The position numbers and the translations under genes were made by a program. DNA of 64,000 nt from Dromiciops gliroides (Eukaryota > Chordata > Mammalia > Microbiotheria > Microbiotheriidae), in NCBI RefSeq assembly GCF_019393635.1, contig NC_057864.1:445602822-445666821 (forward strand), in the 5' to 3' direction. How positions within the stretch are numbered: position 1 is the first letter of the stretch; every line of letters starts with the position of its first letter. Under the pieces are notes generated by a model that was given only the letters and a program-made list of their open reading frames with translations, was not told the origin of the DNA and did not search any database. Positions 11,040 to 21,380 of this stretch are shown one piece after another.

Positions 11040-11420
11040 CTATGTTCCAGTCAAACTGGTCTACTCGCTATTCCTCCCTAATCATGATCCCATCTCCCAC
11101 CACCATGATTTTTCAGAGGCTGTCCTCTGTGCCCCGAATGTACGTCTCCATACCTTTGCCTCTTAGGATCTCTGTCTCTCTTAAAGGTTTAGCTCATTTG
11201 CCACCATCTATGGGAAGCTTTTCCTGATTCCCTTAATTAAAAGGGCTCTCTCTCTTTAGACAGTGGTACTTAGTTATTTGTTTATATGAGGTATCCACTG
11301 CTCCATTGGAATGTAGTCTTCTAAAGGCCTTGTTTTGACTTGTATTCCCCAAGACAGACCTCACAAAGTGTCCTGTCCATAGCAGATACTTCATAAATGC
11401 TCCTTGGGTTATTGGAGTTT
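11040..11420 (+). mobile_element. L2 3' region
   Basis: L2 order is kept: GTTCCAGTCAAACTGGTCTAC, GTTTAGCTCATTTGCCACC, GGAAGCTTTTCCTGATTCCC, CATAGCAGATACTTCATAAA. Confidence 0.8.
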
Positions 11421-11425
11421 TCAAA

Positions 11426-12269
11426 TCAAAGATGGGACACCTAGAGCCCCATCCTTCCCTCCGCCCTTCCTTCTCCTGCACCCAGCCCATACAGATGGTT
11501 CAAATGTACAATTAAATGACAGGAATCATAAGCATAATCCCATACTGCCTAGTTCTCATGCGTCAGGCATTTCCTTCTCACTGAACAGAGACAGGGAAGA
11601 AAGAAGTGAACAAAACCACATGAAGTCATTGAAAGCTATGCCAGCCACGTAGTTATAAGCAGTGGAGGGATCTATAATTATTAAGATAAAGAGAGAAGAT
11701 AAGTTATGTAGGTGCAGTAGAACCCATGCAGGCAGCCCAGTGTGGGTCATACTCCTCTACTGCTTACCTCTCATGAAAATAATGAACAAGGATATATAAA
11801 AGCCAGTGGCAGAAATGACTGAGGCGGGTGATTTGTTTGATGTAAGCCATTTGCCTTATGGTAGCTTGGATAAGTTCTTACAATGTTATTGGTATCCAAG
11901 TTTTGGGTGTGAAAAAGACATTGAGACTAGGGGGCTTCTTTTACCCATATTAGCCTCTGGATTCTATTTCCTCTTACCCTTTGTGAGTTTGTGTGTCTTC
12001 TTGGTGTTCTGGGTCTACAAATGCCTGAAGTTCAACCCATGCTCATCCTTTCTTTCTGTTCCCAGCAAAGTAGAGACTTCTATACACTATGCGTTTAATA
12101 AATGCTTATTGATTGCTTCATTTTTGTCTGTCTTTGTGGAGACTGGATGATTAGCCAGGGCTGATCAGATCACAAATGAGGATATGGATGATTAAAAATC
12201 TAAATAAAGGCTTGGCTTGCTGGGTATATCTGAAAATGTGTCTTTGAGACTATCTCTCTGTTGTTGAGA
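11426..12269. other. mostly unassigned sequence
   Basis: A 114-codon frame (11806-12150) has a hydrophobic stretch but ends in an L2-tail-like stretch (AATAAATGCTTATTGATTG, near 12097). It has no recognisable domain. I do not call a gene. Confidence 0.35.
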
Positions 12270-12531
12270 GGGGAAACTAGGTGGCACAATGGATAAAGCC
12301 CCAGTCCTGGACTCAGGAAGACTCATCTTCCTGAGTTCAAGTCTGGCCTCAGACACTTAATAGCTGTCAGACCCTGGACAAGTCATTGAACCCTATTTAC
12401 CTCAGTTTCCTCATCTGTAAAATGAGCTGAAGAAGGAAATGGGAAACCCCTCCAGTATCTTTGCCAAGGAAATGCCAAATGAGGTCACGAAGAATTAGAC
12501 AAGACTCAAATGACTGAACAACAACAAATCA
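12270..12531 (+). mobile_element. MAR1 CORE-SINE, full length
   Basis: The order is head AAACTAGGTGGCACAATGG, CAGGAAGACTCATC, TGGCCTCAGACACTTA, CTCATCTGTAAAATGAGCTG, CCTCCAGTATCTTTGCC, then tail GGTCACGAAGAATTAG...CAACAACA. The tail resembles BovB/RTE 3' ends, the likely source of its reverse transcriptase. Confidence 0.92.
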
Positions 12532-12579
12532 TTGTTGAGAATGAACATTCTAGAAGAAAGGAGTTCATTCAAATCTTGA

Positions 12580-12660
12580 CTGTGGTTTGCTTACCTTTAA
12601 AATCAAAGGGTTGAACTAAATAAGCTCTGAACTTCCTTCTAACTTCAGTGACCTTGTACT
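12580..12660 (+). mobile_element. MIR3 fragment
   Basis: GGGTTGAACTAAATAAGCTC...CCTTCTAACTTCAG is the MIR3 3' phrase. Confidence 0.6.
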
Positions 12661-13009
12661 TTCTGTTTAACATACCAAATAGAAGTGTCCTGATATAAAG
12701 ACACTACTCATGGTCACCATGTAATGCACATGTCATCACACCCTGAGTGTTCCCTACCTTCCAGTTACGTGCTAATAAAGCTGAACAGGAAACTGGGATT
12801 AGTGGACTCATACCCTCCCAGAAAGTCTTTATTATTCGTCTGTTGTTCTATTTTACGTAAATGTCCTTTTGCATTACTATGATGTCATGTCAAATTGGGC
12901 TAGGTTGAAGATATCCATTGATGCTTTTGAATGGGCGATTAGATCCATTCTAGGAATGTAAATGTGACAGCAGGGGACTAAACTTATTTGGGCCCCATGA
13001 GAACTCTCC

Positions 13010-13262
13010 TTCCTTCTTTCCTTCCTCTCTCCATCCCTCCCTCTCTTCTTCCTTCCTTTTTTTTTTTTTCAATGAGGCAATTGGGGTTAAGTGACTTGCC
13101 CAGGGTCACACAGCTAGTAAGTGTTAAATGTCTGGAGGCTGGATTTGAACTCAGGTACTCCTGACTCTAGGGCCAGTGCTCTATCCACTGCACCACCTAG
13201 CTGCCCCCCTTCCTTTCTTCTTTCCTCTTTTCTTTCCCTCCCTCCTTCCTTCCCTCCTTCTT
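13010..13262 (+). repeat. CCTT-rich polypyrimidine tract split by a SINE
   Basis: CCTT/CCCT units occupy 13010-13056 and resume at 13210-13262. The SINE at 13057-13209 sits between. Confidence 0.9.
13057..13209 (-). mobile_element. WSINE/SINE1-type SINE
   Basis: It is a full-length minus-strand copy. CCTTCCTTT lies on both sides, but the flanks are low complexity, so the duplication proves little. Confidence 0.93.
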
Positions 13263-13684
13263 CACATCTGTATCTTACCTAGTCTGAAAGTAGAACAGCC
13301 ACTCATCCCATTACTTTAACCTGTTCCCTTCCTAGCTCCTGGGTGCTCACTATATTGGTGCTAGACTTAGTTTGGCTACCCAGTCAGCTACTATTCAGAA
13401 CTCCAAAGCCTAGGTGATCCACCAGCCTCAACCTGCCCTTAGTAGAAGAGATTACAAGTGAGTTCCACCACTCCCTTTGATTTCTAATAGACTTTCATAC
13501 AAGGAGGACCTTCCCTCACTACCTCTAGTGGCATTCCTACCATTAGTCCCTGAAATTCTGTTTTAATTTTGCCTTAGTCATAGATTTTTCAAGGTCATCT
13601 ACCACATTGACGATAAATTATTTAACTTGAAAAGATTACCAGCTGAGACTAAAGTAGAGGGAGAGTTGGTGCATGATTTTTTTT
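13263..13684. other. unassigned sequence
   Basis: Nothing is recognised. The RTE-like LINE begins at its right edge. Confidence 0.3.
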
Positions 13685-14672
13685 TGGTTCACAGATCATT
13701 GTGCATTCAATGAAGCCTTTGAAGCTGAGAAGCAACAAAATATGGATCCATTCTCTGCTGCTTGTGCTAATTTTGGCCTGACAATTAACACCAAGAAAAC
13801 ACAGGTGATCCATCAGCCAGCACCCCACCATCCATATGTGAACCCATCCATTTCAGCAAATGGAGAAGTTTTGAATACTGTGGATAAGTTCACTTATCTT
13901 GGCAGTATACTTCCCAGGGATGTACATATTGATAATAAAGTTGACTCACACATTGTCAGAGCTAGCTCAGTGTTTGGGAGACACCAAAGAAAAGTGTGGG
14001 AGAGAAGAGGTATTAGACGGACTACCAAACTTAAGGTCTACAGAGCCATTGTGCTGACCTCATGGTTGCATGCCTGAGAAACCTGGACAGTCTACCAGCA
14101 CCGTGCCAGGAAATTGAATCACTTCCATTTAAATTGTTTTAGGAAGATTCTGAAGATCACTTGGCAAGATAAGGTACTGGACACTGGGATCCATCCTCTC
14201 TCCAGCTGAACTGCCAAGCATTAAAACTCTACTGGAGAGAGCACAATTGCAATGGGCTGGCCACGTTGTTCCAATGTCAAATGTACATTTACCTAAAAGA
14301 CTATTTTATAGAAAACTCACTTACATGGTGGTCAGAAGAAGCAATACAAGGACACTCTCAGGGTCTCTCTGAACAACTTTGGAATTGACTGAGTGACATG
14401 GGAGACACTGGAAAAGGACCATCCATCATGGTAGAGCTGTGCTCTATGAGTGAAGCAGAATTGCAATCACTCAAACGAAATGGAAGATGCACAAATTTAG
14501 AGCCATCTCCACCCCACATGTTCACAGAGACTATTTGGGCCTGACCTGTGGCAGAGCCTGCCGAGCTCATCTTGTCTGATCAGTCACAGTCATACACACT
14601 GTACCTTGACCCTGACATAGTGATGTCATTTTGTTTCTCTTCAAGAACAAAGGACAGCAACCAACCAGGTTT
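13685..14672 (+). mobile_element. RTE-like LINE, 5'-truncated 3' end
   Basis: The translation of 13673-14077 has the end of a reverse transcriptase and its C-terminal part: FGLTINTKKTQVIHQP (thumb start), TYLGSILPRD, VWERRGIRRTTKLKVYRA, followed after a stop by ETWTVYQH and the zinc-finger-like tail region in broken frames. YLGS and KVYRA motifs place it near RTE/BovB-type LINEs. The 3' end reads TGATGTCATTTTG then TTCAAGAACAAAGGACAGCA, matching the tail of the SINE at 32225-32505. The palm with the catalytic YADD is missing, so it is 5'-truncated and cannot move. Confidence 0.75.
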
Positions 14673-14869
14673 TTCTATAAAGTTCTGTGCCCAGTTTTAT
14701 CTCTCCATTGTCTCTCTCTCTGTCCTTAGGTATTCACAATTGCAGAGACCCCCACTTAGCCTGACCTTAGCTGATCCCCCCCAACTGGTCTATCAGGCCC
14801 AATTTACATAGCATATTAAATATACATTAGCATAATCAAGTCAATCCTGGCCAGCCATGGGAAGTCTCC

Positions 14870-15135
14870 ATTGGCTACTAGGTGTCTTAGTGGCTAGAGC
14901 ATTGAACCTGAAGTCAAGAAGACCTGAGTTCAAATCCAGCCTCAGATACTTCCTAACAATGTGACCTTAAGCCAGTCCCTTAACCTCATTCAGCCTCACT
15001 TTCTACATTTGTAAACTAGAGATAGTAATAACAACAATTTCACAGGCTTGTTGTGAGAATCAAATGAGAAAAAAACATATAAAATGCTTTGTAAGCCTAA
15101 AAGTTCTATACAAATGCTAGCTATTATTATAGCTA
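14870..15135 (+). mobile_element. MIR/MON1 CORE-SINE
   Basis: TAGTGGCTAGAGCATTGAAC, GACCTGAGTTCAAATCCAGC, GAGAATCAAATGAG, and the L2-like end CAAATGCTAGCTATTATTA are in order. Confidence 0.88.
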
Positions 15136-15276
15136 TAAAGAATTGATTTAAACCTCATATTTACATTTTAGCAAAGAAAAAAAACAGTTTCTGGTCAATG
15201 GGATATATCCTAGTTAACCAGCACTTTGTGAGGTTTGCTTCATTTTGTTATAGAGACGTAGTTAAAAACAGCTTGG

Positions 15277-15433
15277 GGGGCAGCTAGGTGGATCAGTGGA
15301 TAGAGCACCAGCCCTGGAGTCAGGAGAACCCGAGTTCAAATCTGGCTTTAGACACTTAACACTTACTAGCTGTGTGACCCTGGGCAAGTCACTTAACCCC
15401 AATTGCCTCACAAAACAAAAAAAAAACAAAACC
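15277..15433 (+). mobile_element. WSINE/SINE1-type SINE
   Basis: It is full length. AAAAACAGCTTGG at 15264-15276 is repeated exactly at 15434-15446. Confidence 0.95.
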
Positions 15434-15446
15434 AAAAACAGCTTGG

Positions 15447-15869
15447 AGCGCTATCTCCCCTCCCCCTTCCCCTCCAGCTCCCATTGACTGGAGCTGAAGG
15501 AACTGGGAAGATGGCGGTGCTATCAACAGATATGTGGCTTTTATTAGGAAGGATTTTTTGAGGGGGAGTGATTAATGATTAATTCTGTTTGGAGCATGTT
15601 TGGTTTGAGGAGTTTGGTGAAACCTCCAAGTGAAGATGTCCAGCAGGAGTTGGAAATGTGAGACTAGAGATCAGGGGAGGGGTCAGGGCTATATAAATAG
15701 ATTTGGAGATCATCATGTCTCTGCCCATCATTTCAAAAGTTTCCTGGTCACCACGATTAGAAACTATGCCTTTAAGTTTTAACCTTTCTTCTCCAGAATT
15801 ATCGATCAGCGAGTCCCACTAGGGACAACTATTTCAGGTAGGCCCTGCCATACTTCATTCCTAGGCCAT
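15447..15869. other. unassigned sequence
   Basis: It contains a short GC-richer stretch (15450-15530) with no exon that I can support. Confidence 0.3.
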
Positions 15870-15955
15870 TTTCATGCTAGCTGACTTACCAGCTTATTCT
15901 CCCTACCCCTTTCCACTTCTGCAACCATAATAAATTCAATACTGCCATTTCTCAT

Positions 15956-16114
15956 GGCAGAGAGGTAGCTGTAGATAGAGCACTGGCTCTGAAGTCAGAA
16001 GGACCTGAGTTCAAATCTGGCCTCAGACACTTGATACTTGCTAGATGTGTGACCTTGGGCAAGCCACTTAACCCTGATTGCCTCACAAAAAAAACAAACC
16101 CAAAAAATTGTTTA
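15956..16114 (+). mobile_element. WSINE/SINE1-type SINE
   Basis: The head is diverged (GCAGAGAGGTAGCTGTAGAT). AATACTGCCATT is repeated on both sides. Confidence 0.9.
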
Positions 16115-16279
16115 AATACTGCCATTACTTCTTTAATAAGTACATCAATCTGCTCCCTAGTATCTCCATTTACCAACCTGGTAACTTCCCAAATCAAAAT
16201 ATATCTCATTAGCCATCATTTACCCATATGTGCTATCACCCCCATTAAAACATAAGCCCCTTAAGAAAAGGGACTTTCT

Positions 16280-16436
16280 GGGGGCAGCTAGGTGGCGCAG
16301 TGGATAAAGCACCCGCCCTGGATTCAGGAGGACCTGAGTTCAAATTCGGCCTCAGACACTTGACACTTACTAGCTGTGTGACCCTGGGCAAGTCACTTAA
16401 CCCCAATTGCCTCACCAAAAAAAAAAAAAAGAAAAA
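16280..16436 (+). mobile_element. WSINE/SINE1-type SINE, best-preserved copy
   Basis: The body is close to the consensus seen across the window and has an A15 tail. AGAAAAGGGACTTTCT at 16264-16279 is repeated perfectly at 16437-16452. The A-box-like part is TAGGTGGCGCAGTGGATAAA and the B-box-like part is GAGTTCAAATTC, as in a tRNA-derived pol III promoter. Confidence 0.97.
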
Positions 16437-16819
16437 AGAAAAGGGACTTTCTTTGCTTTTGGTTTTTTTATACTTGTGCTTAGCATAGTGCTTGACATAT
16501 AAAAGGCACTTACTAAATGCAAATTCATTAATAAACCTTGAGGAATAGTGGTGACCATGAGATTTAATAAAAATGGCATTATATATGCAATTGTGTATAT
16601 ATGCACATATAATCATATCATCACATCACATCATGTCATATTATTAGAATAGGATAAGAGATAGAATTTTGAGTGACATCCACACTTAGGGTGGTAGAAG
16701 AGGAAAAGACCAAGATGGAGTGCTCAGCTGGATAGGAGAGAGCAGAGTAATAGAAGCCAAGCATGACCTTCTACATGATTCCCAATCCCACTTGCTTCTA
16801 ATGCCCTCTCCATCCCAAA

Positions 16820-17035
16820 TCCACCTTGTGTATGGATATATAAATATACACATGCAAATATATACATATACATTTGTGCCTCTGTGTATGTATATGTATG
16901 TTTATATAATATACATATAATCATCTCCCCAATAGAAATATATAATATATACACATATGTATGCACATGTATGTGTATATACATGTATACATACTATACC
17001 TAAATATACCATACACGTATACATATTATCTCCCT
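16820..17035 (+). repeat. TA/TG-rich degenerate microsatellite
   Basis: TATATACATA- and TGTATG-type units alternate. No coding meaning is seen despite open frames of more than 60 codons. Confidence 0.85.
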
Positions 17036-17039
17036 CAAT

Positions 17040-17155
17040 AGAAATAAGGTCCTTGAGGGTAGAAATTATTCCATTGTGTTTTTGTATCACCAGCTCCTAG
17101 CACAGTGTCTGCCACATAGTAGGCATTTAATTAATGATTGTTGATTGATTAAAGA
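17040..17155 (+). mobile_element. L2 3' end
   Basis: GGTCCTTGAGGGTAGAAAT, AGCACAGTGTCTGCCACATA, and the GTTGATTGATT tail are present. Confidence 0.85.
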
Positions 17156-17551
17156 AGAGGATTATGGGCACTGGTGTCGAATATGGCAGAAAGGTTAAGG
17201 GAAATAAGGAATCAGAAAGGCCATTGTGACCTTGAACAAATCAGTTTCCATGGAATGGGCAGTGGCGGGGGGAACAGAAGTCAAGCTGCAGCAAGTGAAT
17301 GACAACAAAGCTGAGGCAGTGATTAGAAATGACTCTTTTTAGAATTTGAGTAGTGAAGGGTGGCATTGGGGGAGAAATGGAGGATAAAGGTATGAGGGAG
17401 TAGCAAGGTCAAGGAAAGAGGTTTTTCACTTGTTTTTTTTAGAATGAGGGAAACAAGGTTGTTTTTAGAGTGAGGTGAGAACCAGTAAAAAAAGAAGATA
17501 TTGGTGGCAGAGGGCAATAGGGAGAGAGAGGGAGGGAGGGAGGGAGGGAGG

Positions 17552-17602
<51 letters not shown>

Positions 17603-17745
17603 TGAGGGATGGATGGAGGAGCATGGACCTGAAGAAGACAGAAGGCGATGGAATAATGGCCACCACTGGAACGGTTGGTTTTGGCAAAGGAAAAGGACCA
17701 CTTCATCTTCTGAGACAGAAAGTTAGGAAGAAGAAATGAAAGAAG
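17156..17745 (-). mobile_element. L2 ORF2 region, minus strand
   Basis: It follows the antisense L2 order: CCATTGTGACCTTGAACAA, AAGTCAAGCTGCAGC, TCAAGGAAAGAGGTTTTTC, then after a GA tract GGACCACTTCATCTTCTGAG. The GGGA/GA tract at 17521-17600 lies within it. Confidence 0.7.
17521..17600 (+). repeat. (GGGA)n(GA)n purine tract
   Basis: It is about 80 bp of pure purine on the plus strand and makes overlapping false frames on both strands. Confidence 0.95.
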
Positions 17746-17839
17746 AGAGGTTATAAAATTATAGGTGCTTAATAAATGTTTATTGACTATATGGAGAAAC
17801 TGATGGTCTAGTTTCTTTAGTGGAATAATAAAGGTTCAT

Positions 17840-18062
17840 ATTTATATGGGGTTTAAGGGGTTTTTTTTAAAAGCAGTTTAAATACATTATCTCATCTGGG
17901 CCTTGAAACGACTCCGTGAGATAGGTGCTATTTATTATCCTGATTGCACAGATGAAGAAACAAGGTGAAATGACTTACCCACGTGGCTAGTAAGTATCTG
18001 AAGTAGAATTATAACCTAGGACCTCCTCACTCCAAGTTCAGCATTCTGATTATGATATGTTG
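17840..18062 (-). mobile_element. MIR CORE-SINE
   Basis: TACATTATCTCATCTGGGCC, GAGATAGGTGCTATTTATTA, and AAATGACTTACCCACGTGGC match a reversed MIR. Confidence 0.82.
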
Positions 18063-18065
18063 CCA

Positions 18066-18245
18066 GACCAGCATAGTATATTAAAAAGAATGCTGGATTT
18101 GTGGTCAGAAGACCAGGATTCAAACCCTCACTCTTCTACTTACTAATTGGGCAAGTGATTTAATTTTTCTGGGCCTCGGTTTTGTCATGGGTAATATGTA
18201 AAATGAGGAGATTGAGTTCAATGGAAAAGTGCCTTCCAGTTCCAA
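18066..18245 (+). mobile_element. MIR3-like SINE
   Basis: AATGCTGGATTTGTGGTCAG, GGGCAAGTGATTTAATTTTTC, and GTGCCTTCCAGTTCCAAG are MIR3 phrases. Confidence 0.75.
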
Positions 18246-18670
18246 GTCCCCTGTTTTTGTGTGTGTGTTTGTGTGACATAAATGCTCATATAAACACCAA
18301 TATTAAAGTATAGCTTATACTAAAACTAAAGGATACTAATAGCGATGCAGAAATTGTACAGACAGCAGTGATGTTCGTCTCACGGAATATTCATAGATAT
18401 TCTCACACAAGTTGAGGTCATTCTCTGAAGGAGGCAGTTGAAGGTGGAATTCAGAGCTTAAAGAAAGAGAAGGGTCAGACTTATTGCTGTTGAGAATGCT
18501 AAAGCAGGCAGGAAGAGATGAATAAAAGGGTTGTCATGCAGCTGTGAACATCCAGTTGTGGTAATATGCATTTCCAATATTCTTAGTCCACACAGTCTTG
18601 TAACTTCCTCCAGAGGGCTAGAGAAGGCAGATGGTGGGGGTGATCCAAGATTGGAAATGCCGAATAGAAA
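18246..18670. other. unassigned sequence
   Basis: Nothing is recognised except a short TG run near 18258. Confidence 0.3.
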
Positions 18671-18970
18671 AAAAAATTATATATGTATGTATATACATAT
18701 ATATAATTTATGTGTGTATGCATGTGTGTATGTATATGTATGTGTATATATATACACGCATATAAAATTTATGTGTGTATTTATATGTGTGTGTATATAT
18801 GTATATATACATATATAAAATTTGTGTTTGTATGTATATGTATGTGTATATATGTATATATACACATATATAATTTATGTGTGTGTATGCATGTGTATAT
18901 ATGTATATATACATATATATAAAATTTGTGTGTGTATGTATATGGATGTGTGTATATATAGATATATGGA
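18671..18970 (+). repeat. TATA/TG minisatellite with about 53-61 bp period
   Basis: The phrase AAATTTATGTGTG or AAATTTGTGTGTG recurs about five times (near 18704, 18765, 18816, 18870, 18922), separated by TATATGTATATATACATAT-type DNA. It is a tandem array built on a microsatellite. Confidence 0.85.
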
Positions 18971-18974
18971 TGTG

Positions 18975-19110
18975 GTGACATTAGATTGTAAGCACCTTGA
19001 GGCCAGGGATTCTCTTTTGTCTCTTTTTGTATCCTCAGAGCTTAGCACAGTGCCTAATACATAGAAGGCGCTTAATAAATGTTTACTGATTGAGTGGGAA
19101 GAGATTCATG
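18975..19110 (+). mobile_element. L2 3' end
   Basis: TTGTAAGCACCTTGAGGCCA, CTTAGCACAGTGCCTAATAC, and GTTTACTGATTGAGTGG are present. Confidence 0.88.
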
Positions 19111-19319
19111 GGCACAAAAGACGGTATTGTTGGAATGATTGACCACAGGGAGGGAGGAATAGTGTGCTGGGAAAAGGAGTAGTTAAATGAACTGCAGGGA
19201 CTAATGATGAGGTTCAACATACAATACTCTCTGAGACTAGCTGAAATAAACATAGAGGTCATAAGAGTTGAGGAAATTAAAGAATTGAAAGGCTGGAGTT
19301 ATCAACATATTGAAGTTTT

Positions 19320-19485
19320 GGGGGCAGCTAGGTGGCGCAGTGGATAAAGCACCAGCCCTGGATTCAGGAGTACCTGAGTTCAAATCCGGCCTCAGACACT
19401 TGACACTTACTAGCTGTGTGACCATGGGCAAGTCACTTAACCCCAATTGCCCAGCAAAAAACAAACAAACAAACAAACAAAAAAC
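19320..19485 (+). mobile_element. WSINE/SINE1-type SINE
   Basis: It is full length with a (CAAA)n tail. CATATTGAAGTTTT (19306-19319) and CATATTGAAATTTT (19486-19499) flank it. Confidence 0.96.
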
Positions 19486-19499
19486 CATATTGAAATTTT

Positions 19500-20119
19500 C
19501 AAGGAAAGATACTATTTATTCGTACTATTTATTCCCTGTAATGATTACAGGCAATGGGCTTTGACTGAGCAGATTTCTTGGTATCCTCCTTGTTAAGGAG
19601 TTAGTAGGATCTGGGGGAGAGGCTGTATCACTATCAATCAGTGTGCAAAGTAGGGAACAGAAAGAATTTTTGTGCTTATAAGCCAAGATCAGTCATGGAG
19701 AAGATGAATGGTAGAATTGAAGGTTCTATTTAAAGTAAAAGTTGGGTTAAAGCAAGGATCTCAACAAAATCCCAAGGACCAAGTGAAAAACAAGGTTCTG
19801 ATAACTCATTATGGAGGTGAGCAAGAGAGTGATGAGCTTGACAAAGAGGTTGTTAAATTTGCCTCATTCAGTTGTTCTCTGGGTGCGTGATCAGCCACGT
19901 TCTGCCATTACCACTCTTCAGGTAGTCCTGAAGTCCCTTAAGCTGGAGAGTTACTGCCCTCATTGCTCTCCATAGTAAAGGACAAATCTTACTGAAAGAG
20001 ATTAGAGAGGGTTCAAAGGTCAATGGGATGGGGAAAGGGTGGTATAATTGGATGGCTTGAACTTCAAAGGAGGAGAGATTGTTGATCTGTGGTGGCAAAG
20101 CAAGGGTCATAGGAACAAG
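19500..20119. other. unassigned sequence
   Basis: Parts such as 20010-20110 have the G/A-rich look of antisense L2, but I cannot align them with confidence. Confidence 0.3.
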
Positions 20120-20230
20120 AGATTAGAGGAGAGATTCTAGAGATCATGGCGTACAACCTCTTCACTTTATAGAAGAGGAAACTGAGGCCCAGAGAGAGTA
20201 ATTGATTTACTCGTGGTTAGACAATTAGTA
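20120..20230 (-). mobile_element. MIR3-like fragment
   Basis: GAGATTCTAGAGATCATGG and AGAGGAAACTGAGGCCCAGA are typical of reversed MIR3. Confidence 0.75.
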
Positions 20231-20334
20231 TGGGGTACAAAGAACATGATGACTTTTGATGGCTCTGTGACATGGGAGACATGAAAGGGGCAGAGGTCAG
20301 CACTAACCAGACAGGGATCCTTAAGGGAACAAGA

Positions 20335-20525
20335 GAGCTCACATTTATTTAGGTCTTTACTTTCTGCCACAAGCCTGCGAGAAAGGTATTATAAGTAGTA
20401 TAATTTTACAGATTAGGAAACTCAGGCTCAGAGATCTCACAGACTCACTCAGGGTCACACATTTACTGAGCATAAATACCCAGGGCTCAATTTCCTGATA
20501 TCACATCCAGTGCCTTTACCCCTAG
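20335..20525 (-). mobile_element. MIR CORE-SINE
   Basis: TTTTACAGATTAGGAAACTC and CTCACTCAGGGTCACACATT are MIR phrases in reverse. Confidence 0.75.
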
Positions 20526-20884
20526 GTTCCAGTTGGTTGACAGATTTTAATTATGGAGATTAGGTTGAGATTTGAGCTAGACCTCCCCAGTAGCCTAATG
20601 AACATGGGGCAAAAGAGAGAATAGGGACTGAGGAGGGTCAGGGCCAAGACGAGAGTATGGGGCTTCATGGGCTTATGGGGAGGCTGGGGCTGATAGTAGA
20701 GGTACCTAGGCCCCATAGGGCTTTCATCATTTCCTTCCTAGCCCTAAGTCTCAAATCCTGTGATGCTCTGCTGCTCTAGGGAGCAAGGCATACCTGGTCA
20801 GTCTCTCCCCAAGTTGGCTCCTGGCCCCGGTTGCTATCTCTTTGACAGCTGGAGATCAGTGTGGGAACTTCTGTAACACACCTT
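20526..20884. other. unassigned sequence
   Basis: It is moderately GC-rich, with no element or exon recognised. Confidence 0.3.
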
Positions 20885-20990
20885 GTCCGACCCCCCCCCC
20901 TCTCATTTTACAGATGAAGAAACTGGGGCCCAGAAAAGCAAAATTATTTGCCCAAGGTCATAAAGATAGTGAATGCCTGAGTCCTTCAAG
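20885..20990 (-). mobile_element. MIR/MIR3 fragment
   Basis: TCATTTTACAGATGAAGAAACTG and TTGCCCAAGGTCATAAAGA are reversed MIR core phrases. Confidence 0.75.
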
Positions 20991-21284
20991 AAAGAGTTTA
21001 AGTAACTTGTAGCGGCAGGGATTCTGTTGCCCAGGGCCCTAGTGCTTTAGGAGAAAACTCACCGGTTCTATCATAAAGGTCAGGGAGAAAGCAAGCTCAG
21101 GCCACAGGTTCAGTCAAGCATGAACAATGAGTGGCATTATCCTGATTAGCAGAAACCGAATAATGAGCACCAGTGAATACCTAACTGCCTAATTGTCCAT
21201 TGGGGCTGCCCAAAGGCTGTCTGTTGTTTGCCTCAGGCCCAAAGCTTGTTATCTGACCTCAAAAGCCAACTGGTCCAGCCTCGG

Positions 21285-21375
21285 TCCCTTCCATGGGCCT
21301 CAGTTTCCTCCTCTGTTAAAAGAAAGAGTTGTATTAAATGACCTTTCAGGCCCCTCCCAGCTAATATCGGGGAGT
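21285..21375 (+). mobile_element. MIR3 fragment
   Basis: CTCAGTTTCCTCCTCTGTTA and AATGACCTTTCAGGCCCCTC match MIR3. Confidence 0.75.
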
Positions 21376-21380
21376 CTATT

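Larger units (their letters stand above)
15870..16530 (+). mobile_element. L2 3' end with two SINE insertions
   Basis: It ends with TTAGCATAGTGCTTGACATA...CACTTACTAAATG, an L2 terminus. AACATAAGCCCCTTAAG before the second SINE and CTTTGCTTTTGG after it join when the SINE is removed. Confidence 0.7.

Noticed and set aside
11806-12150. 114-codon frame with hydrophobic segment
   Set aside because: It ends in an L2-like tail, with no domain, promoter or splice support.
13673-14077. 134-codon frame as a host gene
   Set aside because: It is the end of an RTE-like LINE reverse transcriptase; the element continues beyond the frame in broken form.
16280-16436. tRNA gene, because of A- and B-box-like motifs
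   Set aside because: No cloverleaf is kept; these are SINE promoters derived from a tRNA long ago.
17475-17726. Arg/Glu-rich and Ser/Leu-rich frames
   Set aside because: They come from the GGGA/GA tract; the same holds at 26430-26748, 54365-54858 and 62722-63059.
18531-19064. Overlapping Tyr/Ile/Cys-rich frames on both strands
   Set aside because: They are translations of TATA/TG minisatellite DNA; likewise 16720-17090 and 31678-32143.
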